Part shown: positions 1-7,857 of the stretch, piece after piece
Layout: the number at the start of each line of letters is the position of its first letter
Numbering within the stretch: the first letter of the stretch is position 1
The notes under the pieces: model-generated
What the model was told of the DNA's origin: nothing
The model's input: the letters and a program-made list of their open reading frames with translations, nothing else
Databases searched by the model: none
Made by a program: the position numbers and the translations under genes
Assembly (NCBI GenBank): GCA_031178305.1
Contig: JAPSJG010000040.1
Coordinates: forward strand, 1 to 13,114
Direction of reading: 5' to 3'
Length of the DNA: 13,114 nucleotides
From: Sinorhizobium sp.
Lineage (GTDB): Bacteria; Pseudomonadota; Alphaproteobacteria; Rhizobiales; Rhizobiaceae

Positions 1-247
1 GCTTCAGGTAACGCATACCGACATAGGCAGTGCGGGCAAGCTGCACCTTGAAGTCGGAAAAGCTCTCGCAGCCGAGCCGCCGGCAGAAACGCGTCACCGT
101 CGGCGGCGAGACGTCCGCCTTGCCGGCCAGTTCGATGATCGACGCGTTGACCGCGAATTCAAAGTCGTTGAGCAGGATATCGGCGATGCGGCTCTCCGAC
201 TGGGAGAGCCGCTCCTTTTCCTCCAGCAGTGTCGCGAAAATATCCAT
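1..247 (-). CDS. RpiR-family transcriptional regulator, N-terminal part (cut by window edge)
   Basis: Reading the minus strand from the ATG at 247-245 gives 82 codons open to the window edge. The product begins MDIFATLLEEKERLSQSESR, then ADILLNDFEFAVNASIIELA, then a helix-turn-helix around residues 36-65 containing KADVSPPTVTRFCRRLGCESFSDFK. This is the N-terminal HTH of the RpiR/HexR/MurR family; the pattern of residues around SPPTVTRFCRRLG is diagnostic. Family members carry a C-terminal SIS domain that senses sugar phosphates, which here would lie outside the window. An AGGAGA stretch about 12 nt upstream is the best ribosome-binding site; an in-frame GTG at 259-257 lies too close to it. 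The gene is divergent from the NTF2-like/M81 pair and is probably the regulator of this locus and of itself. Family is confident; target and ligand are inferred. Confidence 0.9.
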   Translation of the reverse strand, partial: MDIFATLLEEKERLSQSESRIADILLNDFEFAVNASIIELAGKADVSPPTVTRFCRRLGCESFSDFKVQLARTAYVGMRYLK

Positions 248-368
248 ATGGACGGCCACTCTCCTCAGAGCATTATGTAGCCAGGTGGAGGCATTTGCAC
301 GCATGTCGCGCGCCAGCGGACAAACCTCGAAATACGCCTCCACCCCTCCCGCGCAAAGCACTTGAATA

Positions 369-383
369 TGCAAATAATTTTCA
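369..383. promoter_or_regulatory. Operator-like dyad, TGAAA/TTTCA type (site 1)
   Basis: TGCAAATAATTTTCA is a near-perfect inverted repeat: only one mismatched pair plus the centre. It matches 12 of 15 positions of the dyad at 12124-12138 upstream of the transporter operon. It lies just upstream of the TTGACA box at 391-396 and in the leader/promoter of the RpiR gene. RpiR regulators commonly bind AT-rich dyads of this kind; assignment to the RpiR protein encoded here is inference. Confidence 0.5.
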
Positions 384-440
384 CATGTCGTTGACAAATG
401 ACCACATACGGCCGAATTTGGCCAGAGAAAAACGCCAGAG

Positions 441-456
441 ATGAAAAAAATTTCAT
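441..456. promoter_or_regulatory. Perfect 16-bp palindrome, operator-like (site 2)
   Basis: ATGAAAAAAATTTCAT has perfect six-base arms (ATGAAA / TTTCAT) around AAAA. It lies between the putative promoter and the GTG start at 473, where a bound repressor could block elongation. Its arms match those of the dyad at 12124-12138, but its spacing is one base shorter, so it may bind more weakly or be unrelated. Confidence 0.4.
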
Positions 457-472
457 AATAGGGGCGAAACAC

Positions 473-961
473 GTGCGCGATCCGCTGCAGAACCCGTTTC
501 CACTGAGCGATGGCGACCGGCATTCGATCTGGGAGATGCTGGTGAGGCGGGACATCGACGCTTTCCTCGCCGCCGACTGGGCAATGGTGGCGGGCGATTT
601 CATCGAGGAGGGCTTCATCGGCATAGACGGCAGGCGGGAGGCAAACCCCGATCACTGGCGCCTCAGCTTTCCCTCGCTTGCCGCCTACCGCGACGAGTGG
701 CTGCGCCAGGCGCGCGATTTCGCGGGGCAATCCTTTGCCGAGGACGCGCGCACGGCGATCTTTGCGGCGACGAGGCTGGAGGGCGTCGAGATCAGTGGCG
801 ACCTAGCGCTCGCCCGCAAGAAGTTCGATGGCAGCATCAGGAAGGTAGATGGCCAGATCGATATCATGAAGTGGCAAACGGTCTATTATTGCCGAAAGCA
901 TGAGGCTCGGTGGAAAGTCTGCGGCTTCACCGGCTATCTGCCGAACCCCATGGGAAACTGA
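473..961 (+). CDS. NTF2/SnoaL-like small protein of unknown function
   Basis: The product is 162 residues if translation starts at the GTG at 473, preceded by AGGGGC with an 8-base spacer. The frame is open further up to an ATG at 398, but that start would lie within about 10 nt of the TTGACA box at 391-396 and has no good ribosome-binding site. The sequence has the look of the NTF2/SnoaL cone fold: an N-terminal helix with IDAFLAADWAMVAGDF, a FIGIDGRR turn, aromatic residues (W, F, Y) along the middle, and a C-terminal beta pair with WQTVYYCR and WKVCGFTGYLPNP. I see no signal peptide or membrane segment. The M81 gene follows after 20 bases, so the two are probably co-transcribed. The fold binds small hydrophobic or carbohydrate-like ligands in many families; no catalytic assignment is possible here. 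Confidence 0.7.
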   Translation: MRDPLQNPFPLSDGDRHSIWEMLVRRDIDAFLAADWAMVAGDFIEEGFIGIDGRREANPDHWRLSFPSLAAYRDEWLRQARDFAGQSFAEDARTAIFAATRLEGVEISGDLALARKKFDGSIRKVDGQIDIMKWQTVYYCRKHEARWKVCGFTGYLPNPMGN

Positions 962-981
962 GCGCGGGGAAGGCGACGGCA

Positions 982-2457
982 TTGCGGATCTTCACGGCAG
1001 CCCTGGCGACTGAAACGAATACCTTTTCTCCCATCTGCATTGACAGGCGCGCTTTTGAAGCGTCGCTTTATGCACCGCCCGGCAAACACCCGGATACGCC
1101 CACGCTCTGTACCGCGCCGATTACCGTCGGGCGGCGCGTCGCTGCGGAAAAGGGCTGGCAGTTGATCGAGGGCACGGCCGCCTGGGCGGACCCGGCCGGC
1201 CTCGTCAACCGTCAGGCTTACGAGACACTGCGCGACGAGATCCTCGGGCAGTTGCAGGAGGCGATGCCTGTCGACGCGGTCGTCCTCGGCCTCCATGGCG
1301 CAATGGTGGCCGACGGCTACGAGGATCCCGAGGGAGACCTTCTCGCCCGCGTGCGCCAGATCGTCGGCCCCGACGTGCTCGTCTGCGCCGAGCTCGATCC
1401 TCACAGCCACCTGACGGAGAAGCGCGTCGCGGCGGCCGATTTCTTCGTCTTCTTCAAGGAGTTTCCCCATACCGACTTCGTCGAACGCGCCGAGGACCTT
1501 TGGCGGATCGCGGTCGACACGCTTGAAGGCCGCATCAGGCCGGTGATGTCAGTCTTCGACTGCCGTATGATCGATGTCTTCCCGACGTCGCGCGTACCGA
1601 TGCGCAGCTTCGTCGACAAGATCCTGCGGATCGAGAGGGATGATCCCGACGTGCTGTCGCTTTCAGTGGTGCACGGTTTCATGGCCGGCGACGTCCCGGA
1701 GATGGGTACGAAAATGGTTGCGGTCACTAATGGCCGTCCGGAAAAAGGTCAGGCGCTTGCCAGGGAACTCGGCCTTGAGCTCTTCGCCAGACGTGGCACG
1801 TTTCGCATGCCTGAAATCGACGAGCACCAAGCCGTTGCCGAGGCGATTGCCGCGCCCTCCGGCCCGGTGGTAATCGCCGACATGTGGGACAACCCGGGCG
1901 GCGGCACCGCGGGCGATGCCACTGTGGTGCTGCAGGAACTCATCTCCAACGAAGTCACCAATGCCGCGATCGGAACCATCTGGGATTCAATGGCCGTTCA
2001 GATCTGCATGGCGGCCGGCGAAGGGGCGGAGATCCCGTTGCGCTTCGGGGCGAAGTCCGCTCCGGGCACAGGCAACCCGATCGACGGCATGGTCAAGGTC
2101 GTACGGCTCGTACGCAATGCGGAAATGCGCTTCGGCGAGAGCTTCGCTCCTTTCGGCGACGCCGCCTATATCCGTCACCGCGGCATCGACATTATTCTCA
2201 ATTCGACCCGCGCCCAGAGCTTCGACCCAAGCCTCTTTTCGGTCATGGGCATCGACCCACTGTCGAAGAAAATCCTCGTCATCAAATCGACGAATCATTT
2301 CTACGCCTCGTTTTCAAAGATCGCGTCGAGGATCATCTACTGCTCGGCAGGAACCCCCTACCCCAACGATCCGACAAAGACGCCCTACCGACGCGCACGC
2401 CGCGACATCTGGCCGATCGCGAGCGATCCGCATGCGCCGGAGCAGGGCGCGGCATGA
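982..2457 (+). CDS. M81 family (MlrC-like) zinc metallohydrolase
   Basis: The product is 491 residues from a TTG start at 982 with GGGGAAGG about 8 bases before it; starting here gives the family's usual beginning, (M)RIFTAALATETNTFSP. No ATG fits near this point. Landmarks: ETNTFS at 11-16, LGLHGAM at 102-108, LDPHSH at 138-143, FPHTD at 161-165, GDVPEMG at 236-242, DNPGGGTAGD at 303-312, NHFYASF at 438-444, and RRDIWPI near the C-terminus. D139, H141 and H163 have the same spacing as the zinc ligands I recall for Sphingomonas MlrC (D184, H186, H208). MlrC hydrolyses linearised microcystin; most rhizobial homologues have unknown amide or peptide substrates. The protein has no signal peptide, so it acts in the cytoplasm. 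It is the second gene of the NTF2-like operon. Family is confident, substrate unknown; microcystin is unlikely. Confidence 0.92.
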   Translation: MRIFTAALATETNTFSPICIDRRAFEASLYAPPGKHPDTPTLCTAPITVGRRVAAEKGWQLIEGTAAWADPAGLVNRQAYETLRDEILGQLQEAMPVDAVVLGLHGAMVADGYEDPEGDLLARVRQIVGPDVLVCAELDPHSHLTEKRVAAADFFVFFKEFPHTDFVERAEDLWRIAVDTLEGRIRPVMSVFDCRMIDVFPTSRVPMRSFVDKILRIERDDPDVLSLSVVHGFMAGDVPEMGTKMVAVTNGRPEKGQALARELGLELFARRGTFRMPEIDEHQAVAEAIAAPSGPVVIADMWDNPGGGTAGDATVVLQELISNEVTNAAIGTIWDSMAVQICMAAGEGAEIPLRFGAKSAPGTGNPIDGMVKVVRLVRNAEMRFGESFAPFGDAAYIRHRGIDIILNSTRAQSFDPSLFSVMGIDPLSKKILVIKSTNHFYASFSKIASRIIYCSAGTPYPNDPTKTPYRRARRDIWPIASDPHAPEQGAA

Positions 2458-2496
2458 TGGCTTTCTATGGCGATGCTGACGCCGGCGCCGTTTTCA

Positions 2497-2602
2497 CTAC
2501 AGCGCCGCGCGTCTTATCAGACGCGCAAAGGTCGCTGTAGCACTTTGAATTGCTGCATGTCTTTGTCCCTAAACGAGGTCGATTTAAGGAGACATGCAGT
2601 AG
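2497..2602. repeat. Mosaic double-palindrome element, RIME-like
   Basis: The element has two dyads. The first is nested: outer arms CTACAGCG (2497-2504) and CGCTGTAG (2533-2540), inner arms GCGCGTCT (2507-2514) and AGACGCGC (2519-2526) around TATC. The second is CTGCATGTCT (2553-2562) pairing with AGACATGCAG (2590-2599), with an inner CCCTAAA/TTTAAGG pairing. The parts are linked by CACTTTGAATTG. Size and two-palindrome form fit the intergenic mosaic elements (RIME) described in Rhizobium/Sinorhizobium; the exact family name is from memory. The first dyad can fold as a strong RNA hairpin and may end transcription from both the M81 and LysR sides. Confidence 0.75.
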
Positions 2603-3501
2603 TCGGCACTTTCAATCGTCGCCTCCTCCTTCAGCCATGACGCAAAGGTTGCGGCGGCAGGGCTAAGGCGGGCATTTTCCGGCATGACTAGCCAATAGGC
2701 GGTTTTCTCGGAGCGGACGATCTGCGGGAATGGCCGCAGCAAGCGCCCGGCGGCGAGGTGGTCTCGAACGAGAAGCATCCGTCCGATCGCGACACCCTGA
2801 CCGTTGAGGGCCGCCTGGAGCGCGATGTTGTAATCCGTCAGTTGCAATAAGCGGGCTTGCCGAAAATCAATTCGGACTTCGCCGAACCAGAGCTCCCAAC
2901 CCAAAGGGTTCATGGCGTCGAACAATGTTTGGGAAAGCAGGTCGGCCGGCTCGGCGAAGAGGGCGCCGTCGCCGAAAAGAGCCGGGCTGAGCACTGGGCT
3001 CAGTTCTTCATTCATCAATCGCTCTGCCCTGACGCCCTCCCAGCGACCGGCGCCGAACCGGATCGCGAGATCAACCTCATCGGCGGTAAAATCGGTGAGG
3101 CGCAATGTCGGCTCGAGGTCGATCTCGATATCCGGATGCTCCTGCATGAAGCGTGGCAGCCGGGACACGAGCCAGTTGGCAGCGAAGGAGGGCAGGACGC
3201 TGACACACACTTTCCTTCGCCCCGCCTGCCGACGCATCTCGGACGTTGCGCTCGTTATGAGGGCAAAAGCTTCCTTTGTCCGCTCGAAATATACTGCGCC
3301 CTCGGGCGTCAACTCTATGCTCTTGGCCTTCCGGACAAACAGGCGCACGCCGAGCATGTGCTCGAGTTGCTTGATGTGGTGGCTCACGGCGCTTTGCGTA
3401 ATGAGCAACTCCTCACCGGCGCGGCGGAAACTCAACAGTCGACCCACCGCCTCGAATGCCCGCAGCGCCTGCAGCGGCGGCATGGTGGTTGATGCGCGCA
3501 T
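2584..3501 (-). CDS. LysR-family transcriptional regulator, GcvA-like
   Basis: The product is 305 residues from the ATG at 3501, preceded by AAGGGA four bases upstream; the frame extends further up but the added residues are not LysR-like. The winged HTH occupies about residues 8-66 with PPLQALRAFEAVGRLLSF, then ITQSAVSHHIKQLE and LFVRKAKSIELTPEG. The rest is the LysR substrate domain, with SVLPSFAANWLVSRLPRF and DIEIDLEPT near the hinge and EVDLAIRFGAG as in GcvA-like members. It is divergent from the RidA operon (106 bp apart), the normal arrangement for a LysR activator and its target, so it probably controls that operon. Its last codons (DYCMSP and stop) lie inside the repeat element. The effector is unknown. 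Confidence 0.92.
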   Translation of the reverse strand: MRASTTMPPLQALRAFEAVGRLLSFRRAGEELLITQSAVSHHIKQLEHMLGVRLFVRKAKSIELTPEGAVYFERTKEAFALITSATSEMRRQAGRRKVCVSVLPSFAANWLVSRLPRFMQEHPDIEIDLEPTLRLTDFTADEVDLAIRFGAGRWEGVRAERLMNEELSPVLSPALFGDGALFAEPADLLSQTLFDAMNPLGWELWFGEVRIDFRQARLLQLTDYNIALQAALNGQGVAIGRMLLVRDHLAAGRLLRPFPQIVRSEKTAYWLVMPENARLSPAAATFASWLKEEATIESADYCMSP

Positions 3502-3607
3502 GAGTTCCCTTGAGACATTAGCCAGATCGATCGCACCATAGCGAAGTTTGAATTGGAAGCAATCCGGGCGCACGTGCATTGTCCCGCCAAATCCAAGGGA
3601 GATCGCC
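3502..3607. promoter_or_regulatory. Divergent promoter region between LysR and RidA genes
   Basis: This 106-bp spacer must hold the promoters of both divergent genes and, by family habit, the LysR-type binding site. I see no convincing -35/-10 pair and no unambiguous T-N11-A dyad, so no site is marked. AAGGGAGA at 3595-3602 is the ribosome-binding site for the RidA gene. Confidence 0.4.
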
Positions 3608-4081
3608 ATGTCAGAAACCTTCGCATCCAGGCTTGCAGCGCTCGGCCATTCTTTGCCGGAGCCTTCGGCCCCGGTGGCCAACTACGTCTCCACGGTCAGG
3701 GCGGGCAACCTGCTGATCGTCTCGGGCCAGATCAGCATCAGGGATGACGACGTGCTGACGGGAGTGGTCGGTGCCGGCGTTTCGCCGGAGGAAGGTCGCC
3801 GCGCCGCCGAATATGCGGCGATCGGCGTAATCGCCCAGATCGCCGCCGCGAGCGACGGGTCGCTCGCAAGCGTCCGGCGCGTCGCTCGCCTCGGTGTCTT
3901 CATTGCGTCGGCACCGGATTTCACAGACCATTCGCAAGTCGCCAACGGCGCCTCGGACCTTTTCGTCCACGTCCTGGGAGAAGCGGGTCGGCACGCCCGC
4001 GCCGCGGTCGGCGTGGCTTCTTTGCCGGCCGGCGCGACAGTGGAGGTCGAGGCGCTTGTGGAACTGGAGCCCGCGGCATGA
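3608..4081 (+). CDS. RidA-family (YjgF/YER057c/UK114) protein
   Basis: The product is 157 residues from the ATG at 3608, with GGGAGA five bases upstream. Landmarks are RLAALGHSLPEPSAPVANYV, NLLIVSGQISI, RRVARLGVFIASAPDFTDHS, NGASDLFVHVLGEAGRHAR, and AAVGVASLPAGATVEVEAL. R131 aligns with the arginine (R105 of Escherichia coli RidA) that binds the carboxylate of enamine/imine substrates. Acidic residues of the VEVEA stretch also occupy the conserved place. It belongs to the longer RidA branch that lacks the short form's N-terminus. RidA proteins hydrolyse reactive 2-aminoacrylate and related enamines made by PLP enzymes or oxidases. The next gene, overlapping by ATGA, is a PLP enzyme, so a linked role is plausible. 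The exact substrate is unknown. Confidence 0.9.
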   Translation: MSETFASRLAALGHSLPEPSAPVANYVSTVRAGNLLIVSGQISIRDDDVLTGVVGAGVSPEEGRRAAEYAAIGVIAQIAAASDGSLASVRRVARLGVFIASAPDFTDHSQVANGASDLFVHVLGEAGRHARAAVGVASLPAGATVEVEALVELEPAA

Positions 4082-5265
4082 ACCCATTCGACGTGGAAGA
4101 GCTCCGCCTTGAAACGCCGGGCTGCGAGTCCGGCGTGCATTTCAATCACTCCGGCGCCTCGCTGCCTTCCCGATCGACCCTCGAGACCATCTGGAATTAC
4201 CTGCGCAGGGAGGCAGCAGATGGCCCGATGGAAGCTGCGAACGATGCGAGCGCGCTTTTGGAGGATGTTCGAGCAGGTGCAGCCTCTCTGATCGGCGCCA
4301 TGCCCGACGAGATAGCCTTCATGGGCAGTGGAACTGCCGCCTGGGGCGCTGCATTCGCGGCGCTGCCGCCGCTCGCCGCCGGCGACCGGATCCTCGTCGG
4401 TCGCCAGGAATGGGGTGGCAATCTTGCGACCATACAGACCGCCGCCGCACGCGCCGGGGCACGCATTGACACTATTCCGACCCGAGAAGACGGCGCCGTC
4501 GACGCCTCCGCGCTTGCAAGCATGATCGACGATCGCGTGCGCCTCGTCTCATTGACCTGGCTACCGGCGAATGGTGGCTTGATCAATGACGCCGCTGCGG
4601 TCGGACGGGTCACCAAGGCGGCCGGCATTCCCTACTTCATCGATGCCGGACAGGCTCTCGGCCACATCCCGATTGATGTCGCGTCGCTCGGCTGCGACGT
4701 CTTGAAGGCGGCCGGGCGGAAATTTCTCCGCGGTCCTCGCGGAACGGCGATCCTCTATGTCCGACAGGAATTCCTGCAGCGATTGACGCCATCCTATCTG
4801 GACGTAGTCTCCGGACCGATCGTCGACGGCGTCGTGACCCTTCGCAACGATGCGCGCCGCTTCGAGGCAAGCGAGAATCCGCCAGCTCTGCTTCTCGGCC
4901 TCGGCACTGCCATCCGCCAGGCAAGGGCGCTCGGGATCGACGTCATCCACGGGAGGATCGCGGCGCTCGCAGGCACGCTGCGAGCCAACTTGCGAAGCAT
5001 TCCGAAAGTGACGGTTCGCGATCTCGGTACGGATCTTTCCGGCATCGTCTCCTTCACTATCGATGGCATACCGGCGAGCGAAGTCCGTGCAGCGCTCGCG
5101 GAGAGACAGATTGCGATCGGCGCAAATGGTGTCCCCTATACGCCGCTCGACATGACGGCGCGCGGGCTGGACCAGATTGCGCGCGCATCGGTCAGCTATC
5201 TCAACACTCCGTCGGAGGTGGCTCTCCTTTCCGAAGCGGTGGCAGAGGTCGCTGCAAGAGCATGA
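4078..5265 (+). CDS. Class V aminotransferase-fold PLP-dependent enzyme
   Basis: The product is 395 residues. Its ATG overlaps the RidA stop as ATGA, indicating translational coupling. The fold-type I features of the class V (SufS/CsdA/isopenicillin N epimerase-like) group are clear: HFNHSGASLP at 21-30, GSGTAAWGAAFAAL at 83-96 (phosphate-binding region), EWGGN at 111-115, YFIDAGQALGHIPIDV at 186-201 with D189 contacting the PLP pyridine nitrogen, and AAGRKFLRGPRGTAILYV at 211-228 with K215 as the probable Schiff-base lysine. Length is normal. No Cys loop typical of SufS-type desulfurases is evident, so transamination, epimerisation or C-S/C-N lyase chemistry is more likely, but the reaction cannot be fixed. 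It is probably paired with RidA, which clears the enamine products such enzymes release. Confidence 0.9.
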   Translation: MNPFDVEELRLETPGCESGVHFNHSGASLPSRSTLETIWNYLRREAADGPMEAANDASALLEDVRAGAASLIGAMPDEIAFMGSGTAAWGAAFAALPPLAAGDRILVGRQEWGGNLATIQTAAARAGARIDTIPTREDGAVDASALASMIDDRVRLVSLTWLPANGGLINDAAAVGRVTKAAGIPYFIDAGQALGHIPIDVASLGCDVLKAAGRKFLRGPRGTAILYVRQEFLQRLTPSYLDVVSGPIVDGVVTLRNDARRFEASENPPALLLGLGTAIRQARALGIDVIHGRIAALAGTLRANLRSIPKVTVRDLGTDLSGIVSFTIDGIPASEVRAALAERQIAIGANGVPYTPLDMTARGLDQIARASVSYLNTPSEVALLSEAVAEVAARA

Positions 5266-5286
5266 GGCCGCCATCTTCATCGGCAG

Positions 5287-5305
5287 GCTGGCACGAAATG
5301 CCAGC
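5287..5305 (+). other. Intercistronic hairpin between PLP enzyme and SDR genes
   Basis: GCTGGCA (5287-5293) and TGCCAGC (5299-5305) form a perfect 7-bp stem with loop CGAAA, extendable by a G-T and an A-T pair. It lies in the 82-bp gap before the SDR gene and has no U-run after it, so it is more likely an mRNA processing or stability element, or a partial attenuator, than a terminator. Confidence 0.5.
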
Positions 5306-5347
5306 TTGACCGGACTTCCAGACTGAAAAGAACTTAGGGAGCATGCA

Positions 5348-6127
5348 ATGGATTTGGGTATCAAAGGAAAACGAGCGCTCGTTTGCGCCGGCTCTAAGGG
5401 ATTGGGCCGGGGTGTGGCGGAAAAGCTCGCCGAGGCGGGCGTGATCCTGACGCTCAATGCCCGCGAGCCGAAGCAGCTTGGTGAAACGGCCCGGGCCATC
5501 AGCGAAATCTACGGCGTGGACGTGGGGATCGTCGCTGCCGACGTGACGACGGAGGAAGGCCGAAATGCGCTCCTGCGGGCAGAGCCACAACCGGACATAC
5601 TGATCACCAATGCCGGAGGACCGCCGCCTGGGGATTGGTCGACCGTGACCGAGGCCAACTGGCAAGAGGCGATCAGAGCCAACATGCTTGCGCCCATCCT
5701 GCTCATGAAAGCCGTGCTTCCGAGCATGATCGAGCGGAAATGGGGACGGGTCGTCAACGTCACGTCCGCCTCGGTCAAGTCCCCGATCCGGGAGCTCTGC
5801 CTCTCGAACGGTGCCCGCAGCGGCCTCACCGGCTTCGTCGCTGGCACGGCCCGTCAGGTGGCTCGCCATGGTGTGATCATCAACAACCTGCTGCCCGGCT
5901 CCCACAAGACGGAGCGCCTGGAAAAGCTGTTCGAGAAGACAGCCAAGGCAAAGGGCATCTCGCTTGAGGAGGTGTGCGCCGAGGAGTATGCGCAAAATCC
6001 GACGGGCCGGATCGGCACGCCGGAAGAGTTCGGCGCGGCGGCGGCTTTCCTCTGCAGCCAGTATGCCGGCTACATCGTCGGCCAGAACCTGCTAATCGAC
6101 GGGGGCGCCTTCAACTCGACATTCTGA
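5348..6127 (+). CDS. SDR-family oxidoreductase with non-canonical catalytic residues
   Basis: The product is 259 residues, with AGGGAG before the ATG at 5348. The Rossmann fold is complete: nucleotide motif AGSKGLGRG at 14-22, ITNAGGPPPGDW at 86-97, N112 of the tetrad, VVNVTSASV at 135-143, and the end RIGTPEEFGAAAAFLCS...IVGQNLLIDGG. The place of the YxxxK dyad reads SNGAR: counting 13 residues from S140 gives S153 instead of Tyr, and R157 instead of Lys. This matches the FabG/BKR-like SDR subgroup that lacks the perfect tetrad. It is therefore not certain that it reduces carbonyls by the standard mechanism. It follows the RidA/PLP genes after an 82-bp gap with a hairpin and is probably in the same operon. 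Confidence 0.9.
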   Translation: MDLGIKGKRALVCAGSKGLGRGVAEKLAEAGVILTLNAREPKQLGETARAISEIYGVDVGIVAADVTTEEGRNALLRAEPQPDILITNAGGPPPGDWSTVTEANWQEAIRANMLAPILLMKAVLPSMIERKWGRVVNVTSASVKSPIRELCLSNGARSGLTGFVAGTARQVARHGVIINNLLPGSHKTERLEKLFEKTAKAKGISLEEVCAEEYAQNPTGRIGTPEEFGAAAAFLCSQYAGYIVGQNLLIDGGAFNSTF

Positions 6128-6148
6128 GGTGGGGCCTGCCGCCGGCGT

Positions 6149-6648
6149 TCAAACGATGATGCGCCGAACCATAATGAGGTCGTCGACTTCCCGGCCGTTG
6201 CGAATGCAGCCGCCGGGAATACGGCCGACCTTAACAAAATCCTGTCGGCTATAGAAGCCGATTGCCTTTGCGTTTTCAGCGCTGACCGAAAGTTCCAATT
6301 GCCGGATGCCTTGGCTTCGCGCGTGCTCGATCAGCCTTTCCAGCAGCATCTTGGCGAGACCGCTTCCACGCAGGCTTTCCCGCATGTACACCATGACGAC
6401 CGTCGCACGATGCGCCATCTTGCTGGCGCGTTCCCGCAGCAAGCCCATGATGCCCACCGGGTCCCCATCACGAAAAGCGACAAATACCGCGCCGGCGGTG
6501 ATCCGCTGGCGCCACTCATCGTCCGACAGTTTCTCCCAATCTACGGCGCTGCTTGCAAAGGAGTCCGGTTCCGCACGCAGCGCTTCGAGCCGAATGCGCC
6601 GAAAAATCTCGACATCCTCGGGGCCAAGCAGCCGGATCGTTGCGATGT

Positions 6649-6652
<4 letters not shown>
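6149..6652 (-). CDS. GNAT-family N-acetyltransferase
   Basis: The product is 167 residues. Its ATG overlaps the stop of the upstream ABC ATPase gene as ATGA, so it is the last gene of the transporter operon. GNAT features: IRLLGPEDVEIFRRIRLEAL at the start, VFVAFRDGDPVGIMGLL (strand 2-3), VVMVYMRESLRGSGLAKMLL at 85-104 with the acetyl-CoA pyrophosphate loop R/G-x-x-G-x-A as RGSGLA at 95-100, and AENAKAIGFYSRQDFVKVGR at 125-144, the motif-B FY signature. No membrane segment is seen. The position suggests it acetylates an amine in the imported compound or a product of it, but GNAT substrates cannot be predicted. It faces the SDR gene with only 21 bases between stop codons and no obvious terminator. 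Confidence 0.88.
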
Positions 6653-7782
<1,130 letters not shown>

Positions 7783-7818
7783 TAATTCTGTCTCCAGCTA
7801 CCGACGCGCGATCCAAGC

Positions 7819-7850
7819 GGGACCGCGAAAGCCGAAGCCGCCGCGGTCCC
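7819..7850 (-). other. Intercistronic hairpin after the binding-protein gene
   Basis: GGGACCGCG and CGCGGTCCC form a perfect 9-bp stem (7819-7827 with 7842-7850) around a 14-base loop that itself contains a short GC pairing. It lies between the binding-protein stop and the ATPase ribosome-binding site. No U-run follows. Such hairpins after periplasmic binding-protein genes usually protect the upstream message and raise its level over downstream genes. Confidence 0.6.
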
Positions 7851-7857
7851 AATGAAC

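Larger units (their letters stand above)
248..472. promoter_or_regulatory. Divergent control region between the RpiR gene and the NTF2-like/M81 operon
   Basis: This 225-bp stretch has no convincing gene. On the plus strand it holds a perfect TTGACA -35 box at 391-396 with only a weak AT-rich -10 (around 414-419). The part upstream of it carries an operator-like dyad at 369-383, and a second dyad lies downstream at 441-456. Both the leftward RpiR promoter and the rightward promoter would fall inside it. Promoter positions are inferred from sequence only. Confidence 0.55.

Noticed and set aside
3502..3681. 60-residue N-terminal extension of the LysR gene
   Set aside because: It overlaps the start of the divergent RidA gene, is not LysR-like, and the ATG at 3501 has a good ribosome-binding site and gives the usual length.
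4561..5499. 312-residue minus-strand open frame opposite the PLP and SDR genes
   Set aside because: It is antisense to two genes with full family motifs and shows no domain of its own.
6128..6148. Terminator between the convergent SDR and GNAT genes
   Set aside because: Only a very short GC dyad (GCCGCCGGC) is present in 21 bases, with no T-run.
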